Shown: positions 39,101 through 48,003, counted from the stretch's first letter. The stretch: DNA of 64,000 bases from Bacteroidota bacterium (GCA_018267705.1 JAFDXX010000014.1:1-64000); one strand, 5' to 3'. A program made the numbers and translations. The notes: a model not told the origin generated them from the sequence alone.

Positions 39101-39406
39101 ATTGTTGATTTGAAAATTGCACAAGACTTTAATATAAAAATATCAGGTCATCGTTATCAATTCCAATTAACATGGGATGTATATAATTTCACCAATTTAT
39201 TAAACAGAAATTGGGGTAGAAGTTATTTTGCAGGTAATGATCAATTTAGCTTAATAGGTTTTGCAGGATATGTAAGTGCAACTAACTTAACACCGCAATA
39301 CAGATTTAATCCTACTATTACTAAACCATGGAACTATAATAACTCTGTTACCCCAGCTTATGCAAATCGTTGGGTTAGCCAAATTGGTTTAAGATTCAAC
39401 TTCTAA
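36116..39406 (+). CDS. Oar-like TonB-dependent receptor 2
   Basis: A 1096-residue paralogue of the preceding receptor. It has a signal peptide (LIPVLSVLFLLPFIAQS), a CarboxypepD_reg domain (MGGLVKTNTGEPLVGAIIKATH), a plug with LPTVGRNVYDYLRAVPQA and GQNNRYNSFYVDGAINNDVFG, and a barrel with matching blocks near the C terminus (GGNDLIYIPTASEL, YLSKNRGRFAERNG) ending in QIGLRFNF. Length and block order match receptor 1, but identity is clearly partial, so the duplication is old and the ligands may differ. No SusD partner is present. Confidence 0.9.
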   Translation: MLRRKLIPVLSVLFLLPFIAQSQITTSAMGGLVKTNTGEPLVGAIIKATHEPTGTVYKVQSRTGGRFDIANMNNGGPYTIEVSFLNFAVEKKTDVYLNLGETYKIDITLFPKTADLGNVTVKGTSRATEISGKGGASTTIGRDKMDVLPTVGRNVYDYLRAVPQARLVGGTEGAVTIAGQNNRYNSFYVDGAINNDVFGLAASGTNGGQANNAAPISIDAIDQFQVVISPYDASVGNFTGGGINAVTKSGTNFTKGSVYYVFRNQNLAGKDPLVDKSIATRFPDFSNKTYGVYVGGPLIKNKLFYFISLEQQRDLTPQPYNFSTYLGNTNTAAGIQSLVDYVKNNYQYDIGDYLQTNRKLNVDRIVAKVDWNMSDRHKLSLSFRQNKAEATLPSLSSATSINFSNGIQIFPSNSRSASLELKSLVGRSASNKLLITYTNVIDDRGFAGNPFPRVSITDGIGTINFGSENSSTQNLLKQKNLGIVDQLKFNVGKHAMTLGVDYEYFDDLNVFIQNTFGNFRFGNMNAFLTNLAPTSYQLGFPLTDNNLDDNTNAAAKFKVAKGSAFWNDEVRVSDNLTLSFGVRGDLYKFLSIPTADQFTNDSALPKFAQYYDLKGARSGVRPNLPLSISPRFGFTYKIPEENITIRGGIGIFSGRMPLVWPGGIYNNNGLFVGGYTASAASNPTLSSIRFRWDPNNIAGSVWRPTSQTKGPLNLLSSEFRMPKLLRTSLAVDKKFSDGWSATIEGIFSKNINEIDYTNIGILPPIGVSVGPGSRNVYAFASSSSAAPIPIRYNGTNPYDNEILVSNNDRSEKGFSYNFALTVDKKTTTGFNFSVSYAFGNSLVLNEGTSSVNLSQWRFMETVNGRNYIQRSISDFSQGHRIFALLSKKFSYANKTMATTVSLVYTGQSGTPFSYVYGTQSMTRDDGSSGGNDLIYIPTASELQSQIFLNNTVGSVTYNDVQQKTALENYIQNDPYLSKNRGRFAERNGTRLPFSNIVDLKIAQDFNIKISGHRYQFQLTWDVYNFTNLLNRNWGRSYFAGNDQFSLIGFAGYVSATNLTPQYRFNPTITKPWNYNNSVTPAYANRWVSQIGLRFNF

Positions 39407-39430
39407 GATTATAATAAACAATTTCTTACC

Positions 39431-39465
39431 GATGCCTTGCTCAAAAGAGCAAGGCATCTTTTTTT
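39431..39465 (+). terminator. terminator of Oar-like receptor 2
   Basis: The stem GATGCCTTGCTC/GAGCAAGGCATC has an AAAA loop and is followed by a run of seven or more Ts. Confidence 0.95.
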
Positions 39466-39566
39466 ACAAATTCTTTAATCAAAAAATAATGTGGTATAAA
39501 TGTTAAATTATTTCTGATACATGCAACACCACCCTAATTTTATATAGTATTATGTAGAAGAATAAT

Positions 39567-41582
39567 ATGCCACTTAGAATAATTTTAGTTTTTATTATTT
39601 CCATTACAACACAATTGGTTGTAGCACAAGTTTGTTCTACTTTAGGGCAAACACCACAAACAGCATTTCCTGTTTGTGGTATTGATACTTTTCATCAAAC
39701 AAAAGTACCAATATGTAACAATGGCAATTTACCTACAGGCTGCACAGACGGAGCTTTATATTCCGATAAAAATCCATATTGGTACAGGTTTACATGTTTT
39801 CAGGCAGGTACTTTAGGTTTCCAAGTAAAACCCAATACAGCAAGCGATGATTATGATTGGCAATTATTTGATATAACAGGTGTTACCAATTTAAATGATG
39901 TATATACCAATGCTGCATTAACTATTTCAAATAACTGGTCATCAAATCCAGATACAACAGGAACTTCGGCAGGATATGGCAATACAAAAGCTTGTGCAGG
40001 TCCAACTTATCCTAATCAATCAGCTATGCCAACCTTGATTGTAGGCCATACTTATTTATTAATGGTTAGTCATTTTACCGATACACAAGATGGATATAGT
40101 TTATATTTTAAAGGAGGCACTGCTGTTATTACTGATCCAATTACACCGGCAATATTAAAAGCCGATGCTATTTGTGATGGAACTAAAATGCGAGTGATTG
40201 TAAATAAAAAAATGAAATGCAGTTCTGTTGCAAGCAATGGCAGCGATTTTTTAATAAATACACCACTAACTTCTATTATTGCTGCAACAGGTTTTAATTG
40301 CAGTAACAGTTTTGATATGGATTCTGTTATTCTAACTTTAAGTAATCCTTTACCGCCCGGTAATTATACCATTACTGCTAAAATAGGAACAGATGGTAAT
40401 ACAATTATTGATAATTGCGGAAATGGCATTGCTGTAGGAGATGCAACTACTGTTACGGTTTATCCGGTAGTTGTTACACCAATGGATAGTATAACTGCAT
40501 TAACCACTTGCAAACCTGATACCATCCAATTAATTTTTAGTAAACCTATGCAATGCTCATCAATTGCAAATGATGGAAGTGATTTTATTATTACAGGACC
40601 ATCTACTGTATCAATTATTTCTGCACAAGGTATTTACACAAGTGATGGATTAACGAATACAATTAAAGTAGTTACGTCACCCATTTTTACCGGAGGTATA
40701 TATCAAATAAAATTAATACGTGGAAATGACGGGAATACGCTTATTAATGAATGTGGTTTGGAAACTCCTGTAAACTCTACTTTAAATTTTAATGTAAAAC
40801 AAGCAGTAGATGCTCATTTTAATATTGCAATAAATTATGGTTGTAAAAATGATAATGTGCAATTTACTTACAATAGTAATTATGGTGTAAACCAATGGTT
40901 GTGGACAATTGATGGAACCATTACAAGAACTACTCAAAACACTTTTATCATATATCCCTATACCAATTATGGTACAAAAACAGTAAACTTATTTGTTAGT
41001 AATGGAGAGTGCACCGATACTTCAAGTGTTACTTATAGTTTACCGTTGATAAATTTAAAGGCAATAATTGCAGGGCCCGATTATAATTGCCCTAATGATA
41101 CCAGTGTTTTTAAAGATGTAAGTATAGGAAATATTTTAAGTTGGAATTGGGATTTTGGAAACGGACAAACAAGCACATTGCAAAACCCGCCGGCACAGCA
41201 ATATCCAATGGTTACAACTATAAAAGAATTTCCTGTACGTTTAGTTGTAACCGATGCTGCTTGCAGCGATACTACTTATCATCTCATTAATATTATTCCT
41301 AATTGCTATATAGCGGTACCCAGTGCTTTTACACCCAATGGAGATGGGTTAAACGATTATTTATATCCGTTAAATGCATATAAAGCAGATAACTTAGATT
41401 TCAGAGTATTTAATCGTTATGGCCAAATTATTTTTCAAACAACAAATTGGTTAAACAAATGGGATGGAACTTATAAAGGTATTGCACAGCCCAGTGGAAC
41501 TTATGTTTGGATATTAAATTATACGGAAAAAGATACAGGTAAACGAATTGCATTGAAGGGCACAACAGTATTAATTAGATGA
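39567..41582 (+). CDS. large secreted protein with PKD-like domains and a gliding-type (CHU_C) C terminus
   Basis: A 671-residue exported protein. After the signal peptide (up to about residue 21) comes a Cys-containing beta domain (to about 190), two Ig-like repeats beginning near 195 and 305 (each with KMKCSS/PMQCSS after a strand), PKD-like domains from about 410 to 580 (WNWDFGNGQTSTLQNP), and the C-terminal sorting module AVPSAFTPNGDGLNDYLYP to the end. That module marks T9SS type B cargo. Probably a surface adhesin or matrix protein. It lies downstream of the receptors but has its own gap and a terminator on each side. Confidence 0.88.
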   Translation: MPLRIILVFIISITTQLVVAQVCSTLGQTPQTAFPVCGIDTFHQTKVPICNNGNLPTGCTDGALYSDKNPYWYRFTCFQAGTLGFQVKPNTASDDYDWQLFDITGVTNLNDVYTNAALTISNNWSSNPDTTGTSAGYGNTKACAGPTYPNQSAMPTLIVGHTYLLMVSHFTDTQDGYSLYFKGGTAVITDPITPAILKADAICDGTKMRVIVNKKMKCSSVASNGSDFLINTPLTSIIAATGFNCSNSFDMDSVILTLSNPLPPGNYTITAKIGTDGNTIIDNCGNGIAVGDATTVTVYPVVVTPMDSITALTTCKPDTIQLIFSKPMQCSSIANDGSDFIITGPSTVSIISAQGIYTSDGLTNTIKVVTSPIFTGGIYQIKLIRGNDGNTLINECGLETPVNSTLNFNVKQAVDAHFNIAINYGCKNDNVQFTYNSNYGVNQWLWTIDGTITRTTQNTFIIYPYTNYGTKTVNLFVSNGECTDTSSVTYSLPLINLKAIIAGPDYNCPNDTSVFKDVSIGNILSWNWDFGNGQTSTLQNPPAQQYPMVTTIKEFPVRLVVTDAACSDTTYHLINIIPNCYIAVPSAFTPNGDGLNDYLYPLNAYKADNLDFRVFNRYGQIIFQTTNWLNKWDGTYKGIAQPSGTYVWILNYTEKDTGKRIALKGTTVLIR

Positions 41583-41653
41583 ATGATTGATAGAGGAACA
41601 AAGTATTTCGCTATATATTTTTTACTTGACTATATTATTTAATTATTAAATAA

Positions 41654-41690
41654 CAAATCCCTTTTATAATTAAAAGGGATTTGCTTTTGT
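41654..41690 (+). terminator. terminator after the CHU_C protein
   Basis: The stem CAAATCCCTTTTA/TAAAAGGGATTTG has a short loop and is followed by CTTTTG. The symmetric sequence could also serve the minus-strand gene ending at 41716. Confidence 0.82.
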
Positions 41691-41715
41691 TATACCGAAA
41701 TGATTTTTTAAAAAT

Positions 41716-42246
41716 CTATTTGGCAATTACGGCACTGTCAAAAAAATCTTTTCCATCTTCTACTTTTGCATCTTTTTTTGCAGAGTAAAAAGCTACTTGG
41801 TGCAAATTAGATCCTATAAAGAATACATATACAAATGCTTTTTTACCTTTTAATTGCGGAGCTGTTGATGTTGCACCATCAATTTCTAAAAAATAAGCAT
41901 CGGTATCTTTATATTTCGCTTTCTCATCTTTAGTAATAATAGCACCAGCCATTTGTTGAGTCATTCCGCTTTTCATTTGATCCCATAAACCATCTCCTGC
42001 AGCTGCAATAGCTTCTGCAGTTAAACCCATAGGAGATAAATCATAACTCATAGCCATATATGAAGTTGAGCTATCTTTTGAATATGAATATATAGCAGGG
42101 CCTGCATCTCCTGCAGGTTTTTGTTCTTCCGGTTTCCCGGGAAAAGTAACAGTTAATTTATCAGAAACTTTTTGTTGTACAGGTTGTGCAAAAATGCATA
42201 CAGTAAATACAAACGAGGCTGCAATAAGTAATAGTTTTTTCTTCAT
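41716..42246 (-). CDS. small secreted protein of unknown function
   Basis: A 176-residue protein with a clear signal peptide (MKKKLLLIAASFVFTVCIFA). The mature part has VSDKLTVTFPGKPEEQK near its start and a C-terminal alpha/beta pattern (KKAFVYVFFIGSNLHQVAFYSAK). The layout resembles small periplasmic proteins that carry one conserved domain, but I cannot name the family. It is on its own between the CHU_C gene and the ammonia-lyase. Confidence 0.65.
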   Translation of the reverse strand: MKKKLLLIAASFVFTVCIFAQPVQQKVSDKLTVTFPGKPEEQKPAGDAGPAIYSYSKDSSTSYMAMSYDLSPMGLTAEAIAAAGDGLWDQMKSGMTQQMAGAIITKDEKAKYKDTDAYFLEIDGATSTAPQLKGKKAFVYVFFIGSNLHQVAFYSAKKDAKVEDGKDFFDSAVIAK

Positions 42247-42318
42247 AAAGAGGTTTTAATTATGGGTCGAAAATAGGGGATACCAATGATGTGTAAAAAT
42301 TTATATTATGAAATTAAA

Positions 42319-43812
42319 TTAATTTATTTGGTATGCCTGAATAAATGAAAGAGCTTGCTTCATATCATTATGTAAAATTCTGTCTTCTGTGTTAAAAGAA
42401 ATTTCTTTTCTAAACGCAGCATGTAAATTTTCTAATATGATTGATGTTTTTTGAGGTTTTCTAAAGTCTAATGCTTGTGTTGCAGTTAGTAATTCTATAG
42501 CTAAAATTTTCTCAACATTATTTATTACGCGTAAACATTTAGTTGCGGCGTTAGCACCCATACTTACATGATCTTCTTGGTTGTTTGATGATGAAATACT
42601 ATCTACACTGGCAGGTGTACATAATTGTTTATTTTCACTTACAATACCTGCTGCGGTATATTGGGGAATCATAAAACCACTGTTAAGGCCGGCATTCTTT
42701 ACAAGAAATAATGGTAATCCTCTTTGTCCGCTAATGAGTTGATAAGTTCTTCGTTCACTTATATTACCTAACTCACTCATGGCAATACTTAAAAAATCTA
42801 AATGCATAGCTAATGGTTGCCCATGAAAATTTCCACCGCTAACAATAACATCTTCATCAGGAAAAATATTCGGATTGTCTGTTACGGCATTTATTTCTAT
42901 CATAAAAATATTTAATACTTGTTGCCATACATCTTGTGTTGCACCATGTACTTGCGGTATGCAGCGAAAACTGTAGGGGTCTTGTACTGCTTTATTTTTG
43001 CTGTTATTAATTTCGCTGCCTTCTAAATATTTTTTAATTGTTTTAGCTACATTTATTTGTCCTGCATGTGGCCTTATAGTGTGTATTAAATGGGTTAAAG
43101 GTTCGGCTGTGCAATTAAATGCATCCATAGATAAGGCTGCAATTAGTTGAGCCATTTTTATTATATGTTCTGCTTTGGCTAAACAGTACATTCCATAAGC
43201 ACTCATAAATTGTGTGCCGTTTATTAATGCCAATCCTTCTTTGCTTTGTAAATGAATAGTTTGCCAATTTAATTGTTGCAAAACATTATGAGCATCTTGT
43301 TTTTTCCCATCAAAATATACTTGTCCCATACCAATTAATGGTAAACTTAAATGACTTAACGGAGCTAAATCTCCCGATGCCCCTAACGAACCTTGTGTAA
43401 ATACAACCGGTAATACTTTATTATTATACATTTCTGCTAAACGCTTTACTGTAGCTATTTGTACGCCACTATGCCCATAACTTAAAGATTTTATTTTCAG
43501 TAATAATATTAATTGTACAATTAACTCCGGCACTTCATCACCCATACCGCAAGCGTGAGACATTAAAAGATTGTATTGTAATTGTTCTATTTGATGATTA
43601 TCTATTTGAACATTTTGAAGAAATCCAAAACCTGTATTAATACCATAAAATAATTGGTTACTTGTGCGTAATTTTTCATCTAAATAATTTCTGCAATCAA
43701 TTATTTTTTTTTCAGCTTCTAATGAAATAGTAATAATTGTTTTTTGTAGAATAGAGTTCTTAATTTCCTGAAAAGAAATATTATTTAAGTCAATCGTTAA
43801 ATTATTCGTCAT
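42319..43812 (-). CDS. hutH: histidine ammonia-lyase
   Basis: A 497-residue MIO-dependent lyase. The Ala-Ser-Gly triad that cyclises to the electrophile is at residues 145-147 (GSLGASGDLAPLSH). The catalytic Tyr is in YGINTGFG. The selectivity pair reads Ser-His (LLMSHACGMG), the form of histidine lyases; Tyr and Phe lyases carry His-Leu or Phe-Leu. It deaminates histidine to urocanate. HutU, HutI and HutG are absent nearby. The ATG at 43812 is chosen because the upstream in-frame sequence runs into the tRNA-Arg terminator. Confidence 0.88.
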   Translation of the reverse strand: MTNNLTIDLNNISFQEIKNSILQKTIITISLEAEKKIIDCRNYLDEKLRTSNQLFYGINTGFGFLQNVQIDNHQIEQLQYNLLMSHACGMGDEVPELIVQLILLLKIKSLSYGHSGVQIATVKRLAEMYNNKVLPVVFTQGSLGASGDLAPLSHLSLPLIGMGQVYFDGKKQDAHNVLQQLNWQTIHLQSKEGLALINGTQFMSAYGMYCLAKAEHIIKMAQLIAALSMDAFNCTAEPLTHLIHTIRPHAGQINVAKTIKKYLEGSEINNSKNKAVQDPYSFRCIPQVHGATQDVWQQVLNIFMIEINAVTDNPNIFPDEDVIVSGGNFHGQPLAMHLDFLSIAMSELGNISERRTYQLISGQRGLPLFLVKNAGLNSGFMIPQYTAAGIVSENKQLCTPASVDSISSSNNQEDHVSMGANAATKCLRVINNVEKILAIELLTATQALDFRKPQKTSIILENLHAAFRKEISFNTEDRILHNDMKQALSFIQAYQIN

Positions 43813-43857
43813 GGCACAATATAAATTAGGACAGCAAAATAAAGAAAAGGAATACAA

Positions 43858-43885
43858 CAAAAAAGCCTCACAAAATTTGTGAGGC
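43858..43885 (-). terminator. tRNA-Arg terminator
   Basis: The palindrome GCCTCACAAA/TTTGTGAGGC is followed on the minus strand by six Ts, 7 bp beyond the tRNA 3' end and before hutH. Confidence 0.9.
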
Positions 43886-43892
43886 CAAAACG

Positions 43893-43966
43893 TGATCCGG
43901 ATTGGATTCAAACCAATGACCCACAGCTTAGAAGGCTGTTGCTCTATTCAACTGAGCTACCGGACC
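43893..43966 (-). tRNA. tRNA-Arg (anticodon TCT)
   Basis: A 74-nt cloverleaf on the minus strand. The acceptor GGTCCGG pairs with CCGGATC (one G-U pair), the D arm is GCTCAGTTGAATAGAGC, the anticodon stem ACAGC/GCTGT encloses loop CTTCTAA, and the T arm is ATTGG-TTTGAAT-CCAAT. The discriminator is A and no CCA is encoded. Confidence 0.97.
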
Positions 43967-43982
43967 ATTTATTAATGGGCAG

Positions 43983-44014
43983 CAAAAGTAAATTTTAATT
44001 AGTTTGCATCCAAA
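43983..44014 (-). promoter_or_regulatory. tRNA-Arg promoter
   Basis: On the minus strand TTTG (44014-44011) and TACTTTTG (43990-43983) are 20 bp apart, a full consensus match 16 bp before the tRNA. It lies directly against the divergent ung start at 44024. Confidence 0.85.
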
Positions 44015-44023
44015 CTTAAAATA

Positions 44024-44695
44024 ATGAATGTTGAAATTGAAGATTCTTGGAAAGAAAAATTACAAGCTGAATTTAATAAACCCTATTTTTTGCAGATTGT
44101 TTCGCATTTAAAAACAGAGCGTTCTACCCATACTATTATATACCCATCGGGTAAATTAATTTTTAATGCTTTTAAGCAAACTCCTTTTAACAATGTTAAG
44201 GTAGTAATCTTAGGTCAAGATCCTTATCACGGCCCCAATCAAGCGATGGGATTGAGTTTTAGTGTTCCCAACGAAATTAAACCGCCACCATCATTAATTA
44301 ATATTTTTAAAGAATTGAATAATGATATTGGCATGCAAATACCTCAAATTGGCAATTTAACTGCTTGGGCTAAACAAGGTGTTTTATTGTTAAATGCAGT
44401 ATTAACTGTTCGTGCAAATGAGCCTGCTAGTCATTCTAAAATTGGTTGGATGAATTTTACCGATGCTGTTATAAAAAAGATTTCTGATGAAAAAAAAGGA
44501 ATTGTTTTTTTACTTTGGGGAAGATTTGCACAAGAAAAACAAATACTAATTGATGAGCTAAAACATTATGTTTTAAAAGCAGCTCACCCATCGCCATTTA
44601 GTGCCGATAAAGGTTTTTTTGGTTGCAAACATTTTAGTAGAACAAACGAATTACTTGTTAAACAAGGGCTAACACCTATTGATTGGAAATTATAA
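44024..44695 (+). CDS. ung: uracil-DNA glycosylase (family 1)
   Basis: A 223-residue base-excision repair enzyme of normal length. The water-activating motif GQDPYHGPNQAMGLSFSV holds the catalytic Asp and the Tyr gate. LLLNAVLTVR binds uracil, and HPSPFSADKGFFG has the catalytic His and the DNA-intercalation loop. It removes uracil from DNA. plsC starts 49 bp downstream. Confidence 0.96.
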   Translation: MNVEIEDSWKEKLQAEFNKPYFLQIVSHLKTERSTHTIIYPSGKLIFNAFKQTPFNNVKVVILGQDPYHGPNQAMGLSFSVPNEIKPPPSLINIFKELNNDIGMQIPQIGNLTAWAKQGVLLLNAVLTVRANEPASHSKIGWMNFTDAVIKKISDEKKGIVFLLWGRFAQEKQILIDELKHYVLKAAHPSPFSADKGFFGCKHFSRTNELLVKQGLTPIDWKL

Positions 44696-44744
44696 CACCA
44701 AAAGATATTCATTCTCACCATTAATTTTTTATTATTTTAATACA

Positions 44745-45518
44745 ATGCAACAGCAAACAAATACATACAAAAACTTTTTTAGCGTGTTGGGGTTAGAAAT
44801 ATTTGCCCGCATTTGGGCATTGTGGGGCATTATAAGCTTTCTTATAACGTTTTTAATTGTTTTGTTGCCATCTATGATTTCTTATTTAATGGAAGAAAAA
44901 AAAGGACAATCGTACTTTATAAAAACTTCTAAAGTATGGATGAGAATTTGGCTTACCTTAATAGGTTGCACAATTAAAATAAAAGGAACAGAAAACTTCA
45001 ATCCCAATGAAGTGTACATTGTAACCTGCAACCATAATGCTTTATTAGATATTCCACTTTCTTGCCCTTTTATTCCGGGTCCTAATAAAACAATTGCTAA
45101 AGATTCATTTGCAAAAATTCCGTTGTTTGGTTTGTATTATTCAAGAGGTTCGGTTTTAGTAAACAGAAAAAGCGACGCCAGCCGTCGTAAAAGTTTTGAT
45201 GCCATGAAAAGAGTATTGCAAAAAGGGATGCATATGAGTATTTATCCTGAAGGAACAAGAAACAGAACAGGACAACCTTTAAAAAGTTTTTATGATGGTG
45301 CTTTTAAATTAGCCGTTGAAACCAAAAATTCTATTATTCCCGCTATTATTCTAAATACTAACAAGGCAATGCCAATACATAAAACGTTTTATTTGTTACC
45401 TAAAAAATTAGAGATACATTTTTTGCCACCGGTAAGCTCTGTAAATATTTCTGCAAAAGAGTTAAAAGAAGAGGTATTTAAAATAATGTGGAATTATTAT
45501 ACGGCCTGTAATAAATAA
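44745..45518 (+). CDS. plsC: 1-acyl-sn-glycerol-3-phosphate acyltransferase
   Basis: A 257-residue membrane-bound acyltransferase. Two N-terminal hydrophobic helices precede block I CNHNALLDIPL (the NHxxxxD catalytic pair; Asn-His and Asp visible), block II around GLYYSRGSVLVNRKS, and block III YPEGTRNR. It makes phosphatidic acid from lysophosphatidate. The ATG at 44745 is chosen because the upstream extension overlaps ung and is not conserved-looking. A terminator follows directly. Confidence 0.88.
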   Translation: MQQQTNTYKNFFSVLGLEIFARIWALWGIISFLITFLIVLLPSMISYLMEEKKGQSYFIKTSKVWMRIWLTLIGCTIKIKGTENFNPNEVYIVTCNHNALLDIPLSCPFIPGPNKTIAKDSFAKIPLFGLYYSRGSVLVNRKSDASRRKSFDAMKRVLQKGMHMSIYPEGTRNRTGQPLKSFYDGAFKLAVETKNSIIPAIILNTNKAMPIHKTFYLLPKKLEIHFLPPVSSVNISAKELKEEVFKIMWNYYTACNK

Positions 45519-45549
45519 AAATCTCGCCTAAGTTGGCGAGATTTTTTAT
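45517..45549 (+). terminator. plsC terminator, probably bidirectional
   Basis: The stem AAATCTCGCC/GGCGAGATTT has a 6-base loop and is followed by Ts. On the minus strand it also ends in T-rich sequence and may serve the gene ending at 45593. Confidence 0.88.
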
Positions 45550-45592
45550 AAGCAATTGGTTTATAATGGAGGTTGTTTTTATGATAGCTATT

Positions 45593-46027
45593 CTACCATT
45601 TATCAACTTGTTCTGATGCTCCGTTATCTACAACGGTTGCAGCAGTTTTAGCTACAACTACGGGTGTAACATCAGTTGCGGCAGGTGTTTCAGAGGTTTC
45701 AACAGTATCAGGTGTATAACTGTTTCCATCTTCATTATATTCATGATTAAATGCATCAAAATCAAAATCGGGCATTAAATCGGTTTTTACATAATCAACA
45801 GCTTCATTCAAAGCTTTAATAAACTTATTAAAATCTTCTTTGTACAGAAATATTTTGTGTCTATCGTAACCATTATCATCAAACCTTTTACGGCTTTCTG
45901 TAATAGTTAAATAATAATCGTTTCCGCGTGTTGCACGTACATCAAAGAAATAAGTTCTTCTTTTACCTGCTCTAATACGTTTGCTGTAAACGCTTTCCAT
46001 CTTCTTTTCGTTATTCTCGTAAGCCAC
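45593..46027 (-). CDS. PUR-family DNA/RNA-binding protein (DUF3276)
   Basis: A 144-residue protein. The PUR-like repeat spans about residues 10-90 (SVYSKRIRAGKRRTYFFDVRATRGNDYYLTITESRKR, then HKIFLYKEDFNKFIKALNEAVDYV), followed by an acidic, Thr/Val-rich tail. Bacteroidota PUR proteins bind nucleic acids; the cellular role is unclear. The best start is the GTG at 46027 (MAYENNEKKMES), because relatives have a short charged leader; an ATG at 46000 is possible. It is monocistronic. Confidence 0.85.
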   Translation of the reverse strand: MAYENNEKKMESVYSKRIRAGKRRTYFFDVRATRGNDYYLTITESRKRFDDNGYDRHKIFLYKEDFNKFIKALNEAVDYVKTDLMPDFDFDAFNHEYNEDGNSYTPDTVETSETPAATDVTPVVVAKTAATVVDNGASEQVDKW

Positions 46028-46146
46028 TTTTTAAGTTTTTTATGTTAATTTTTTTTAAAAGTGTAACAAATATAGGATTGTTTATGAATTGCCAAAATTT
46101 GAACGGTTTATTTCAAATTCAGCAAATAAAAATTTCGTATAAATAT

Positions 46147-48003
46147 TCATTCATTTATTTTGGGCGTAGCTATGTCTTGCATTTGCAATCTATATAACTC
46201 TGCATAAAAACCGCCTTTTTGCATAAGTGTTTCATGCGTTCCTGTTTCAGCTATCATACCTTCTTCTAATACAATAATTTTATCAAATTTAAATGAAGAA
46301 AATATTCTATGTGTAATTATAATTGCTGTTTTGTTATGTAGAAATTGGTATAAGTTATTTATAATTTCTGTTTCGGTTTTTGCATCAACAGCACTTAAGC
46401 AATCATCAAACACAATTATTTCAGGGTTTTTGTGTAAAGCTCTGGCAATAGATATTCTTTGTTTTTGTCCGCCACTAAGTGTAACACCTCTTTCGCCAAT
46501 AGTTGTTTGGTAACCGTTAGAGAAGTTTTTTATTTCAGCATCTACACTTGCAAATTTTGCAGATGCTATAATGCTTTCTGTGGCAGATTCTTTTTCATTG
46601 CTGAATGAAATATTATTGCTTACTGTATCACTAAATAAAAAAACATCTTGAGGTACAAAACTTATTTGTGTACGAAGGTTGCTTAAAGTAAGGTGTTGAA
46701 TATTTTTTCCATCAATAAAAATATTTCCTTTAGTAGGGTTGTAAAAACGCAGTAAAAGCTGTGCCAGCGTTGTTTTTCCACTACCTGTTCTTCCTAATAA
46801 TAAAATTTTTTCACCTGCATTAATGTGTAAATTAATATTTTGTAAAGCAGTAATGCCTGTGTTTGAATAAGTAAAACTAACGTTATCAAAAACTATATTT
46901 CCTTTTAAAGATGTGGTTGCTGCATTTGCATTATCTTGTATAGTTGGTTCTGTTTGTAAAAATTCGTTTAATCTTTTTTGAGATGCTGCTGCTCTTTGTA
47001 TCATGCTTGCCGTCCAACCAATAGCACTTACAGGAAACGTGAGCATGTTTATATAAATAACAAATTCGGTAATGGTGCCTGCCGTTACATTGTATTGATG
47101 ATGTATTGCATACCATCCGCCAATGGCAATGGTTAATAAAGTGCTAAGCCCAATTAATAATGCCATTGAAGGGAAATAAACAGCTTCTACCTTTGCTAAA
47201 CTTATTGCATTTTTTTTATATGTTTCACTGTTTTTATTAAAGAATCCCAACATTGCTTTTTCTTGTACAAATGATTTGATAACTCTGATGCCCGAATAAG
47301 ATTCTTGTGCAATAGAAGTTAAATCGGATAATAGGGTTTGAATTTTTTCACTTTTTTTGTTGATTACCGTATTAACCGTATAAATTGTTATTGCCAACAA
47401 AGGCAGTGGTGCCAATACATACAGCGTAAGCCTCCAATTTTCTCTCAGCATAAAAAATAAACTAAAACCAATAGTGGCTGCAAGGTTAATAAGATACATA
47501 ACTGCAGGGCCTGTGTACATTCTTACACGACTTATATCTTCAGTAATTCTATTCATTAAATCTCCTGTACTATGTGTTTTGTAAAAGTTGGCATCTAATT
47601 GTTGGTAATGTTTGAACACTTCATTCTTTTGGTCAAACTCAATATATCTGCTCATTACAATAATAGTTTGCCGCATTAAAAACATAAAGAAACCACTTAG
47701 TAATGCCAATACTAATAAAGCCACTGCACAAAGAATTATGCTTTTATTAAATGAAACAGAAGAACCCTCTACAACATCAATTAATTGTTTTACAAGAATA
47801 TTATAGCTTTTTTGGTGATGTAGTGCATTTAGGGTAGATGTATTAATGGAACTGATAGAGCGTTCTACTTTATCTATAACATAGCCTGATACTTGTGGTG
47901 ATAATATTTTAAAATAGTTGGAGAGAACAATAAAAACAATTCCTAATATTAATCTTGTTTTATAACGCCAAAAATATTTATTAATAACTTTTAAGTGCCA
48001 CAT
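46147..48003 (-). CDS. MsbA-like ABC exporter, fused permease and ATPase
   Basis: A 618-residue half-transporter of type IV ABC exporters. Six membrane helices lie within residues 15-330, with the coupling segment DLMNRITEDISRVR. The ATPase has Walker A GRTGSGKTTLAQLLLRFY, Q-loop FVPQDVFLF, signature LSGGQKQR, Walker B IIVFDDCLSAVDAKTE (Asp in place of the usual catalytic Glu) and H-loop ITHRI. It works as a dimer to export lipids or drugs. The Asp at the catalytic Glu position is typical of degenerate sites and could slow hydrolysis. Confidence 0.9.
   Translation of the reverse strand: MWHLKVINKYFWRYKTRLILGIVFIVLSNYFKILSPQVSGYVIDKVERSISSINTSTLNALHHQKSYNILVKQLIDVVEGSSVSFNKSIILCAVALLVLALLSGFFMFLMRQTIIVMSRYIEFDQKNEVFKHYQQLDANFYKTHSTGDLMNRITEDISRVRMYTGPAVMYLINLAATIGFSLFFMLRENWRLTLYVLAPLPLLAITIYTVNTVINKKSEKIQTLLSDLTSIAQESYSGIRVIKSFVQEKAMLGFFNKNSETYKKNAISLAKVEAVYFPSMALLIGLSTLLTIAIGGWYAIHHQYNVTAGTITEFVIYINMLTFPVSAIGWTASMIQRAAASQKRLNEFLQTEPTIQDNANAATTSLKGNIVFDNVSFTYSNTGITALQNINLHINAGEKILLLGRTGSGKTTLAQLLLRFYNPTKGNIFIDGKNIQHLTLSNLRTQISFVPQDVFLFSDTVSNNISFSNEKESATESIIASAKFASVDAEIKNFSNGYQTTIGERGVTLSGGQKQRISIARALHKNPEIIVFDDCLSAVDAKTETEIINNLYQFLHNKTAIIITHRIFSSFKFDKIIVLEEGMIAETGTHETLMQKGGFYAELYRLQMQDIATPKINE

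Noticed and set aside
43813..43911. Longer N terminus for the histidine ammonia-lyase
   Set aside because: It would be read through the tRNA-Arg terminator hairpin and is unlike the family; the ATG at 43812 fits the usual length.
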